Origin: Pezicula radicicola
Taxonomy: Eukaryota > Ascomycota > Leotiomycetes > Helotiales > Dermateaceae
Assembly: GCA_003008705.1 (NCBI GenBank)
Contig: PDUO01000111.1
Coordinates: 4,247 to 34,732, forward strand
DNA length: 30,486 bases
Reading direction: 5' to 3'
Positions 19,874-29,939 of this stretch are shown here, piece after piece. Under the pieces are notes generated by a model. That model saw only the letters and a list, made by a program, of their open reading frames with translations, did not search any database and was not told where the DNA came from. The position numbers and the translations under genes are program-made. Positions within the stretch are counted from its first letter, which is position 1, and each line of letters begins with the position of its first letter.

Positions 19874-21104
19874 CTTAAATTCAGTATTAAGCGGATGATT
19901 TTCTGTTTTCACAGTGCGATCTCTTTTTGGTATCAAACTTTGCCTTTTTTAGCTTGAAATCAATATTTCTGGTTGAAACCATGACTTACCATTCTGGATT
20001 CAGCTCCAACAACAAATGCTGAATGCTTCCGTCCCGTTTTTGTGGATCGTTACTTAGGCTTGAACAGAAAAATTCTTTCAAAGCTCTCCGCTGGTCGTCA
20101 TCCAATCCTGTCTCCGTTGCTAAAAGCTGCTGGGCATGTATTTGAAGCCTTGCTTTGACTTTGGAAAGAGTATCCTCAGCCGACCCAGAAATTTCAATAG
20201 CTGCCAAATCGAGGCCTTGAGGTACTGGTTTTATCCCCGAGAGATATGTCTCAAATAAGAGCCAGAGACATAACATGCCGAAAGAAAATGAATCTGCTTT
20301 TGCTGCCTGTAGTGGAGTCCACCGACGAGCAAGACGGTCGTTCTCAGGGGCATTCCACGGGTGTGATATCGGCAACTTAATCCGCTGGTTGTCACTTAAG
20401 TATGGAGTTGAGTACCCAAAGTCTATTACTTTCGCAGTGTATTCCCCAGGTTTATCTTTGAAGATGAGGACATTTTGGGGCTTAATATCTCCATATATAA
20501 TATCTGGGAGTAACTTCAGCAACCATGTATCCTTGGTGATGGCATTGCACTTACTGAAAGAGTGTATGTCTACAATGGCTGTTCCAATATCCATGCAAAG
20601 CTTGAGGCGCTCGCCAATATTCATCTCTCTCCCCATAGCTGAGCTAGCAAAACTGTGCAAGTCTCCAAAATGTGTCTTCTCGAATACTAAAACAGGCCAG
20701 GGTATGTCGTCATCAGGGGCGATGTCCCAGCAGATTCCTTGCAGCTGAGCGATATTCGGGTGCTCTCGAACGTACGTGTGACCCAATGTAGTGATCTCAT
20801 TGATAAGAGTTTGGAATATCCCCTCCTCGGTTTTCTCTCGTTTCCTATCTTCATGAATGCGTTTGAAAGCGAAGCTGGTACGTAAGTTTTGGCGACCCTC
20901 ATTAACTGTCGATGTTCCACCGGAGCCGATATCTTGTCGTGCTGCTTCCCAAGTAATAGGCAGAAATTCGATCTGCAGCGCCTGGGCTGCAGCGAGAAAG
21001 GAAATGAAATTGAATTTTCCGGGTACAGTCTCTGATTCGCACACCTCCACCCCGGAAGAGAATCGTGTAGGTGACGAAGAGGAAAGAGACCACTCAGATG
21101 ACAT
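19874..21104 (-). CDS. Protein kinase domain, 5' exons of the kinase-TPR gene
   Basis: Start ATG at 21104 (MSSEWSLSSSSP) chosen because the open stretch upstream to 21407 lacks domain character. The domain runs from about residue 50 to 350: Gly loop DIGSGGTSTV (59-67), Lys81 in FAFKRI, HPNIAQLQG, catalytic loop YGDIKPQN (204-211; Tyr-Gly replaces the usual His-Arg but Asp, Lys and Asn are kept), DFG (228-230), APE (252-254). It ends LLLELNPE-Trp split by a GTAAGT donor at 19989. A second exon of about 70 bases (19943-19874) continues QSLIPKRDRTVKTENHPLN and TEFK. The join to the TPR exon is off by one base with the only GT donor seen (19873). The sequence just past that donor still reads VIHLHSLW as coding, so the true donor may have been lost. 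If not spliced, a 372-residue kinase ends at 19986. Confidence 0.8.
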
Positions 21105-21575
21105 ATTGACGTTCACAAAGGACAAAAGTGGAGGGCGCAGTAGCTGTTGGTAAGATAGCAGTCTATGAATCCCAGGGAACAGGCGTACGAAAAACCTAGG
21201 AGGATAAGAAGCTGTAGGCAAAGCTTTTAAGAACAACACGTAGACGATATGAACAGTCGTATCTGCAAGCCGAACTCTATGCGATGTGGTTAGGCAGAGA
21301 ATTGGTGAACAGGTAACTGCAGATGGGGCTGAGTCGGTATGCTGCATGTACACGTGGATCAATGGTATGGGGGAAGGGCTCGGGCTTATTTCTAGTGAGG
21401 CTCCCAAGTCGGGCGATAGAAGCTAGGTAGGGCCATCTGCTAAGGCATCGCCCAGTTTTTGATGCTCCCGACCTTCACGAAGCGGCCCAATAAAGATGGA
21501 ATGGTGTGCCTGGAATATTACACGCGCAAATACGACTCTAATTTGGCTGAGTGGCCTTCCATAATCAGTTGTGGC

Positions 21576-24538
21576 TCAGATGAAAGCCTTGGCGATTTGT
21601 TCCAGTGGCTCGACAACCCTCACAGTAAATCTTCCAAGCGCAGCGGTTCTTTCTAGCAACAGTTCATCTCTCACCATACCCTCTGACTGAGTCGAATAAC
21701 TCTCAAGGCTGCCATCTATGCATTGCAGTGCTACGTCTCTGTATACACCACCCATCCTTGCCCCTAATTCAGTCTGACACCGTTCTTTCAGCTTCGATCG
21801 AATCTCGACCATTGTTAGATGTTGAGACTTTGCCAGCAAGCTAGTCAGCGGACGCCAGAGCCCTATCTCCAAAAGAACGATTCCAAGACTGTAATAGTCA
21901 AATGGTAGTCGATAGCGCCCTGTGCTAGCGTAATCGGGGTGCTGGTAGTCCTGCAAATTGTCATCAGTGGCAAGGCCATCCGTTTGCCAAAAGCTGCCGT
22001 CGGGTCTGCTTTTGTGTAACCCAACCACATATGGTTGCCATAATTCATGGCTGGGGGGAAGATTGCTGGCCTCACCACGACCAGACGGCCTGAATAAGAG
22101 GACGTTATGTGAGTTGAAGTTCTCGTGCAGCCACCCGATAGTGTGGAATTCCTTTAGAAAGTCTGCAAGGGCAAATGCCAACTGAAACTTGTCGCCGAGA
22201 AGCGGGCGATCTTTTGAATCTTTTGCCTGCACAAGACGCTGGAGTAGCGTGGTAGGGTCTGATTCTATCCCTTCCGGATATCGATAGACAAACCCGTATC
22301 CAACCTTGTCACTAGTTCCATTTAAGACACCGATACATTTCAGGGTTCTCAGCCCTTCTGGTTTTGGATGTATGCTTAAGCTTTTTGCTTTCAGATCCAT
22401 CACAAGGTCTCTCTGTACTGGATCCATATTTTCCAATATATGTGTAGACTGCATCCGCTCCACTAGAACCGGCTCCTTGCCTTTATGTCGACCAAGAGTG
22501 TGGCAGTTTTCTTTGTAAACAACCTCAACGTCGCTTAATTTGATAGTGTGAGCTTTCTCAGCCGCCTGGAAACTATCAGGCCGGAGCATGTTCAGCCGAA
22601 TCTTCCTCATCTTGGCTATAGCATCAGCTACATTATAGACGGCATATGGCGATTGTAATGCATGATGAATAACATCCAAAATCTCATCATCTTCCGTGTT
22701 TAGGATAGCCTGATGCCAATAATCCTCAGCCCGTCTTCGAAGATTGGACGGTAAAAGATTCCAGAGAATCTCGACTGGCTGATCGATGTGAGTTTCGAAC
22801 AAGTATTGGTCGTCAGAACTACTGGTTTTCGGAGCGCCTTTCTCCAAGTTATGAAACAAGGTAACCATAGACTCGATGGACTTATCGTGTATCCTCCCCA
22901 AATTACTCAAGCACTCAGATGAGAGTTCATTTCCCTCGAGTGTCAGTGCCATACCCCATGCACGAAAGCGTTCCTGCAGAAACCAGAGATTCTTGGTTGT
23001 TGGTCTATTGTAAGCCACGGAAGCTGGGTTAGACCCTACGTAATGGGAAAATTGCTCCTCAATAGCGATAAAATGGGCCTTAAGGCTTAATAGCGCAAGC
23101 TTTTCACAAATGGTCGCAATGAAAGGACGCTGCCGAGGATCTTTTGTCAAAACCTGGAGTGATAAATCGATAAGTGATGAAATGAGACTTCCGCTCGAGC
23201 TGTCGTTAGGCAGCGCTTTGAGCCATTCGTGGACTTCGGGTTTGACGTCCCCATTAGGGTTGTAGAATCCACTATCCTTCCAGTGCGCTACGCGTCCAGG
23301 TGATAAGCGCCTATTGCTAAACTCTTTCACTCCCGCAGCGCCATTTCGCATATATGTAACTACTTCGGCTATAAGGCACCCAAATGCCCAAACATCGATG
23401 GCTCGGCTGACATCTTGCCTATTATGTTTCTCATCCATGCATTCAGGAGCAAGGTAATCTCCAGTGGTCGACTTCCAAGGAGTTTGTGATTGAGCATTCA
23501 TTTCCTTCAAATTTCCAAGTCCGAAATCAGCGAGTATAAAAGTCTCTTTGCTTACTAAGATATTTGCGGGTCGGATGTCATGATGATAACCAATTGCCTC
23601 GAAATCTACTTTATGCTCTGTTTGATTAAGATGGAGCCGATGAGTTTTCGACAGCGCAGAGCTCAATCCATGTAAGGCTGAATAGAAGGTGAAATCCCAT
23701 AAGAAGTTTCCAAATCGATGCTCCCTTCGAAGAAAATGGTTCATGTCCATATCGACACAGGGAAATAAGAAATTATGATCTCCCCGGTGTGTATAAGAAC
23801 CAAGTAGACGAATTATATTCGGATGTTGGAGTTGGTTGAGAAGGCGTAGGCACATCTTTTCGTGGCGGAGCTCCCTTGTAATCTCCTTTGACTTCAAACG
23901 TTTCCTGATGACATGGACTTGACCACCCTTGCAAACAGCCACTACATTAGCATCTCTTAGAGTTTCTCTCCAGATGTGTAGAGCATGGGTAATGATTGAC
24001 CTACTTCTTGGGTGTATAATGCTTGTTGTGACGGCAGAATTTTGACCTTAGAGATCTCGCCGAACCCACCTGTAGCCACTTGCTCAGGCTCGTCAACAAA
24101 TGGCAGTATCGTTGCCTTAACAAATTCTAAATGGTGTTCCCACATATTCAAAGGAAAGGTTTCGGGCAGGAGCTTCCATTGGTATTCATCTGCAAAGCAA
24201 GATCCAACTTCACCTGCAATCTTCTGTGCCTCGTATTTACTCAACGGTAGGCGATCGTCGAGAGCGCTCCAGTTGCGAAACTGCACGATGTAGTCTTCTT
24301 CACCCATTAAAATCAGGATGGCAAAGGTTTTCTTCCCTTTGTAGTGTATCTTTTCCGCTAGTCCAACACGCTCATCTGGTCGACATTTCAATGCAAGAGT
24401 AGCTTTTTCGATGGCCGGCAAAGTGAAGATGGTGGGGACACTGATATTCGGTAGGAAATGGTGCCCCGACTCGGAACAAACCATATTATTGTGCATCTGT
24501 GTGCGTAATGATCGAATACAGGTCCTTTCAGATGCCAT
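21576..24538 (-). CDS. Tandem kinase-pseudokinase protein with HeLo-like middle region
   Basis: Two exons (24538-24001 and 23941-21576; intron 23942-24000, 59 nt, GTCAAT donor and TGCTAAT-type branch) encode 967 residues. The N-terminal 150 residues are unassigned. The kinase domain spans about 150-470: TGGFGEISKV (156-165), Lys193 in VIRKRLKSKE, HPNIIRLLGSY, HHDIRPANIL (299-308), DFG (318-320), APE (344-346), DVWAFGCLIAEV. It has all residues needed for activity. Residues about 480-560 (LWFLQERFRAWGMAL and following helices) resemble HeLo-like domains. A second kinase fold follows at about 715-900: YGFVYRYP, GWLHENFNSHNVLLF where Asn replaces the catalytic Asp, VVGLHKSRPDG instead of DFG, then YYSLGIVLLEIGLWRPL, so it is a pseudokinase of the kind found in fungal prion-inhibition/cell-death proteins. 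No stops or RIP signs. It lies 470 bp upstream of the kinase-TPR gene, same strand. Confidence 0.87.
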
Positions 24539-25224
24539 GCTTGAACCTGCGATATTCTTTGACGTTGTTAGGGATAATTCTAAATTGATTTCCAGTTCAG
24601 AAGTTTACAGGTACTCCCAACATTATCAGGCGGTGTAGTACTCGCTGAAGGAGAAAGGTTGAAGGAAAGTGTGGTAGTACAAGTACATGCGGGATGGCAC
24701 GCTATCGGAATTTATAGCCATTCGCTGTTCTCTCTACTCAAAGTTGATGCCCTACGATTGCGCCACATGAGACGTATCCGAGCCCAACCCCAGTTGCCTC
24801 ACAGTATCTAGGCGGAGGGCGCGCGGAGCCATTAGGAGATTGGCTGTCAGAACATACCTAATACTCCATGTAACTCATCCGCTAAGCACCCAATTACTCT
24901 ACAAGAGCGCAGACTAATCGCCCGACAGGGCGTCTGCACTACAACTAACAGCACAGCCTCCTGCGTCGCTTTTAAAGTCAGAGCATAAATCGTCTCCATT
25001 GATAAGTAATATTAGCAGCCTCGACGTCGGCATAATCAGCCAATCTTCCTGGTAACATCGAGACTTTTACCTTGCATACCATCTTACTGAAACCGGAGGC
25101 AAGAACATTTTCACGACTCACAGAGAACACAACTATTACTACAAAGTGACATTCCTTAATTTCTTTGCTATTAATTCCTTCTGCAAGATAAGTCTACCAA
25201 TTGAGTAACTAAACGTGTTCTCCA
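24539..25224. promoter_or_regulatory. Upstream region of the tandem-kinase gene
   Basis: No gene is recognised on either strand. It must hold the promoter of the minus-strand kinase gene that starts at 24538. No individual regulatory site can be named with confidence. Confidence 0.35.
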
Positions 25225-25529
25225 TTATCCGCTGACTATAACAGTCTTGATTTCTGCCTGTAGTTAACAGCTTTTAATATGCCTAATCTTGTTGTTTTTG
25301 TGACACTGGAGCAAGATGTAATATCTTACCTCCGTGAGTATTCTGGATGCTGTGATTTCAATCACATCTCCTTGACTCTAAAAGTCATTAGTGGTTTACC
25401 ACGCACGGTTCCTATTAGAATAAATACCTTCACGCTGTAGTTGCTTGAGGATCTAAACAGCCTTTCAAGCAAGCTGTCCAGCTTGGCTCGGTCCACATAT
25501 CTTGCCTCAAGATGGGTTATCTCAGTCAT
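25225..25529 (-). CDS. Possible 60-residue mini-gene, three exons
   Basis: ATG at 25529 opens MTEITHLEARYVDRAKLDSL and LERLFRSSSNYSVK (exon 25529-25428). Intron 25427-25378 (GTATTT...TTTTAG, 50 nt) joins in phase to SQGDVIEITASRILTE (25377-25330). A GTAAGA donor then follows. The simplest third exon (25257-25225, after a TACAG acceptor) adds AEIKTVIVSG and a stop; another acceptor further on would add KELIAKKLRNVTL instead. The alpha-then-beta pattern with a final ILTE-x-EI resembles short fungal hypothetical proteins, but I cannot name a family. Three in-phase exons argue against chance. It lies between the two divergent larger genes. Confidence 0.4.
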
Positions 25530-26192
25530 GTTTAGGATGAATTGCAAGAACGTTAATATTGATTTGATTGTTGCCAGATGGAAGGAGGAGCTCTAAGATA
25601 TGATGGAGCTGAGGGACAGGTTCCAGTCCTCCTCCCTTGTTAATAGGGTAGATTATGGTGTACGGCATGGGTGCCCAAAACTACCCCCACTCGCCACGTC
25701 AACTGTGCGTCGTACCCTGGAACCTTGGCGAGGACTTTAACTCGTAGGGAAAATGAAGATAGTATGAGAAGAAGTTGAATCAAGAAAAGCGTATAAAATT
25801 TAGACAAAATTTAGACAAAATTTAGCAGGATTTTCTAAGTCCTAAGAATGAATTACGACCCAATTGGGTACCCATGCCGCACAATAAGAGTAGTGAGTGT
25901 TCCCTTCAGGCTGTCAGCACTCGGGGCCGATATATCCCTCACATCGTCATACCGTACAGCAGTGGCAGTGCACCTCCCTTGTCACACGTATAGAGTACTC
26001 TGGAGACTAGCACGTCGTCCTGCAGGTAGTGCGCATTTGAGTCAAGAAGTAGGTCCCATAGCGAAGGGCGGTGCTCAATACATATCTGTTACTGATGCCT
26101 TCCATCGCAGGACCCGTTCGACTGCTACACATAGCCAAGAAACCTTTAGACTTCTCTGCAGGAAATAGATCATCGCATATCGCAGACTTGCG
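25530..26192. promoter_or_regulatory. Upstream region of the CorA-like gene
   Basis: Plus-strand open stretches at 25848-26168 and 26071-26442 have no family resemblance. The region includes the 11-bp tandem repeat listed separately and should contain the promoter and 5' leader of the CorA-like gene starting at 26193. Confidence 0.35.
25795..25827. repeat. Three tandem copies of an 11-bp unit
   Basis: AAAATTTAGAC is repeated twice exactly and a third time with AAAATTTAGCA. It lies about 370 bp upstream of the CorA-like gene start. It may be replication slippage or a cluster of sites; nothing decides between them. Confidence 0.7.
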
Positions 26193-28242
26193 ATGGCCTC
26201 AGAAAGTGCATCTGTTTTCCGCGGAGGAAGGTCGCATCCGCTCAGCTCCCTACGCAGTATCATCGATAAACATGAGCTTGAGTATTTTTGGCCCGAGTTT
26301 GAGGCAAAACTGCCTGATTTATTCATCACAGAGGCGAATAATTGCAATGTTCAAATCATTGAAATTGTTTCTTCGTCAAATTTCTCTCCACAGCCCGCAG
26401 TCACAGGAGAACACATTGAATCCGACGACGAAGGAAATTTAGTAGGGCGGGTATCGTCTATCGAGGAACTGGATACAGTCTTACACGTACGTGGTCTTAC
26501 CCCAAAGCGACATTCATGTTTTCAACTGGTAATAATTTAATCATCCACAGCGAAAACTACCGCCTAGCTCCTTAAGGATATTGTAGGTGACTCTTTCAAT
26601 AAAAAGAACTTTCGTTCTAAATGAATAACACATTGTCGTATAGGATCTTGCATAAATCTAACTCATGGAGTCGGATAAATGTTACAGTTGAAATGTTTCA
26701 GGCGATCTGTACCATTGACAGAGTCACACCTTACTTCCTGAAGATTGTTATGGGCCTCGGGAGAAAATTGTTTTCCAAAGATGAAGATTTTATGACTTGC
26801 TATAGCCGGATCGCAACTTCAAGCAAGGATGAAAGAGCGGAGGATAACCTAAGCAATGGAGAAACACGGGAAGGAAATCAGGCAGGTGGTCAGTACTTGA
26901 TCTCGATATGCAAATGAGAAGACTGACAAAACTATCCCAAGATCTGTGTTACAACATTCGTCACTTTGAACGTCATGGGCGCGACCTCGAGGATCCATGG
27001 TCATGTCGCCAATCGGCAATTCATCAAAAATACAATTTCGATATCAGGCAATCAAGTTGGCTTGTTATAATGCCTCCAGTATCCTTTACCTCGGGTTTAG
27101 ATGGTAGTAAAACGAGCAATACATCTCACCCAATGGGTTTACATATCCGATATCTTACTACAAGCCTTGCTTGTTGGAGAGAGTACCTTAACTACATTGC
27201 CGAGAGACTAAAGACACTTGTGAGTCCAGAATCATTTGTTTCGCGGGGCGAAGGTCTTTGATTATTTCAGATTTAAAAAGACCATTAGAAAGTCCAACTT
27301 GAACGTCTCTGTTCCTTATTTCTAGCTTATGTTAGAAGAATTACTCAATTATACAAACTAACGTTTTGGGTGTACGTGTTATGGTGGGCAGGACGAGAAA
27401 GTAACGATCTGCAAGCCTTATAGCGAATTTGGACTTAACTTCTCCTCTAAGCAGCAGATCCACCGCCTACGACAGAAGTTGCATCACGGTCGCTCAATCC
27501 TTATAAATACACGAAATACTTTAGCAGCTATTGGAATACATGAGGACACAATTGCTAGGATGTGCAATCTTCCAACGCCTATTCACGACGGCTTTCAACG
27601 TGAGCTCCGAAATATGTCTAGCGAGTTAACAAATTACACTCAAACCACGCGAAAGCTTTTAAGCTTCTCAAATGATATTAGGTTGATGGTAAGACTTTTA
27701 TGCGCATAAAATTGGTTGGACAAGTAATAACCACATTTTTGATCAAAGTATGACGATATTTTAAAGCTCCATGGACAGGAGCTTATGTACAATAACGGCT
27801 TAAGGCTAACGCAAATTGCACTGGCTGATTCGGTCGAGTCTAAGGCCATGCTTTCACTTACGGACAAGACTTCTCAAGACTCCCGCACAATGCGCATAGC
27901 AACCATGGTTGCTATGTTTTATTTGCCTGCAAACTTGGTCATGGTGCGTTTGCAGTCAATTTTTTCCCTACCCTTGGAGTAATGAGATATATATCAGCTT
28001 TTTCGTTCATAGTATAAGAATGTTAACTTATTCATTCGAAGTCCTTTTTCAGTACTACCCTGGTTTGGTTTCAGAGTACTGGCCAGGCAGGGCAAAGTAC
28101 AGAGCAAGATTCCGTGTTCCGGGTTCATCATGAGATATGGGTTGCTGTCTTAATAACTTTCATACTCGCCACATTCACAATGTCAATATCTTCGTGGTGG
28201 GAGCGACGAGAGAAAAAATTGGACATGGCCAGGCTTTCTTGA
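26193..28242 (+). CDS. Fungal CorA-like membrane protein, seven exons
   Basis: Spliced model of 506 residues: 26193-26486, 26551-26582, 26644-26885, 26942-27219, 27392-27688, 27767-27943, 28042-28242. All joins hold frame, introns are 56-172 nt, and donors include GTACGT, GTAGGT, GTGAGT, GTAAGA and GTGCGT. Conserved parts in order: SNSWSRINVTVEMFQAI, VTPYFLKIVMGLGRK, LCYNIRHFERHGRDLEDPWS with CRQSAIHQKY, SSWLVIMPP, CWREYLNYIAERL, KPYSEFGLNFSSKQQIHRLR, a coiled-coil-like stretch, DSRTMRIATMVAMFYLPANL (membrane helix 1, ending about residue 440), SFFSTTLVWF and a second helix EIWVAVLITFILATF (471-485) followed by a basic end. This is the two-helix C-terminus of the fungal CorA-like family. The GMN pore motif of true CorA Mg2+ channels is absent, so transport is not assured. 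It is divergent to the tandem kinase gene and free of RIP-type stops. Confidence 0.9.
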
Positions 28243-28429
28243 GCGGAAAACGACATCTCGGCAAGTTAGTGTTAGGATTATCGAACTATATTAAAGCTTG
28301 CTTACTTCTGCGATCAGCGACCCGTCCAACTCTCAGAAAATCATATACCTTATAAAAGCTGTCGCCTATCTCTGTGTTTAGTGTAACCTTCCCGGATTTC
28401 GAAAAGTGACCGTTTTTAATTTACCCTTC
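28243..28429. other. Spacer between CorA-like gene and RIP block
   Basis: About 190 bases of normal composition with no coding signal. It holds the 3' flank of the CorA-like gene. Confidence 0.4.
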
Positions 28430-29200
28430 TCTTAGACCCTCTTTTTAGAAATTATTAAGTAAATCTTAGTTTTTAGATATATAAACAATTTAGTCTTATT
28501 AACTCTTAGCTAGAATAATTTTTCTACCTTATAGAATATACTTTTATAAGTTCAGTTCTATAGTACTTTTATTTCTTATAACTTTAATAATATATACTCT
28601 AATATAATAAATAAAGTATCTTTTCTAATAAAAGTTATACTCTAATATTAAAGTAAGAGAAAAAAATAAATATATTATAAAGACTAATAAGTAGAATCTA
28701 TTATTAGTATAATAAAGAATATTATTTAAGTTAAGTATAAAACTCTTATTTAAGAGAATACTATCTACTTATATAAATTTTTATACTAATCTAAATCTTT
28801 TAAATCCCTTAAATCTAGTATTTACTAGTATTACTATAGTAGAAGGTTTCTATATTAATATAGTTTTAGAAGCTTAACTTTATAGTACTAGAGTTTAGTA
28901 TAATAGTTTAAATTACTCTCTTTACTATAGAACTAGAGATAAGAGTATAGTACTAAAAGAATTAAAGTATATATATAACTTAGTATTTCTAGAATATAAG
29001 TTATACTCTACCTACTTAAATATTCTATTATATATCCCTATAAGTACTATAGATGTTCTTATATTTCTAATACTTAAAAAGAAGCTTAGAAAGAGTTTTT
29101 AGAAGAGTAGAGATTATATGAAACTAAGAAAAGATATAGAAAAGAGGTAGTATATAAGAGCTAGTTATCTTAGCCTAGAGGCTCTATATATACTTATCTA
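28430..29200. repeat. RIP-mutated AT-rich repeat block
   Basis: AT-rich sequence almost without CpA/TpG/CpG (only a handful of exceptions, for example near 28486, 28551, 29053 and 29119). There is no coding frame. The right border at about 29200 abuts directly on the ketosynthase fragment. Confidence 0.8.
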
Positions 29201-29204
29201 TAAT

Positions 29205-29730
29205 ACAGCGTCCACGACAATACTTGGCCCAGTAAGACCGAAAAAGTAAGACAAGTGGATGGCGATCATAGCTGGTGAATTTCCAATGGCCGTGTATTTT
29301 AAGGTCGTCGGCAAGTCCTCTATTATGTGCGATATGTAGTCTGAAGTGTCTTTCGCTGCAAAGACACCGACGTTAGACCCGAAAAGATTAGAAGTAGTTA
29401 TGCCGGCGATCTCAGCTGCCTCAAAAGCACATTCGAGCAGAAGACGATGCTGCGGATCCATGACACGAGCTTCGTCAACCTTGAGGTTGAAGAAAGCAGC
29501 ATCAAAGGCGTAGATGTCGTCCGGCAGGAAGTGTGCTCCCTTAGATGAGAAGAAGCCGGTCTTCTCTGCCTTCGGATAGTTCGGATAGTAGAATGCATCT
29601 TGATCGAAACGGTCCTTTAGCACCTGTGACTATGCGGACTTCGTTTCCTCCAGGAACTCCCAAAGTTACGGCCGCAGCTAGGAGCCCTGTAGGCATATCC
29701 GACAATGGCTATAGGTGATCGACCGTTCAT
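29205..29730 (-). pseudogene. Polyketide synthase ketosynthase, 5' fragment
   Basis: Minus-strand beginning of a type I PKS. ATG at 29730 gives MNGRSPIAIVGYAYRAPS, the usual ketosynthase start. A one-base deletion near RN-LW shifts frame to EFLEETKSA, then TAG (29632-29630) where the family has Trp (AWS), then KDRFDQDAFYYPNYPKAEK, GAHFLPDDIYAFDAAFF, VMDPQHRLLLECAFEAAEIA, GSNVGVFAAKDTSDYISHI, AIGNSPAMIAIHLSYFFGL and GPSIVVDA. The family continues DTACSSSL with the catalytic Cys, but here the sequence runs straight into a RIP-mutated block and stops (VL, TAG). So only the first 175 or so codons remain, with three independent lesions. The rest of the PKS is not on the far side of the AT block in this window. 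Confidence 0.9.
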
Positions 29731-29939
29731 TATAAGTCTACTTGAGAAAGGGGAGCTTTGGAGATAATCTTGTAACTTTGGAAGGGATGAAGCAATACAT
29801 TTAAGATATCTGCCGTCCGTTAATGCCTTGCACTGGACGTTACAACTGTATAGTCCAATTGGTTAAGACTTTGCGGTTACCCTATTATATCCAACAGTTA
29901 AATTCTGTTGCCCAGCGATCACGTGTTCCCTATATTAGA
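29731..29939. other. Spacer with a tRNA-like sequence
   Basis: Non-coding. At 29845-29917 a stretch has a D-arm-like AGTC/GACT pair around a GG-containing loop and a T-arm-like AACAG/CTGTT pair with a 7-nt loop, but no convincing anticodon or acceptor stem. It may be a decayed tRNA gene or SINE-like piece. Confidence 0.25.

Noticed and set aside
19986..21407. Longer N-terminus of the kinase from ATG 21407
   Set aside because: The extra 101 residues have no domain character, and the ATG at 21104 is followed directly by the Ser-rich start expected; the open frame upstream may be leader sequence.
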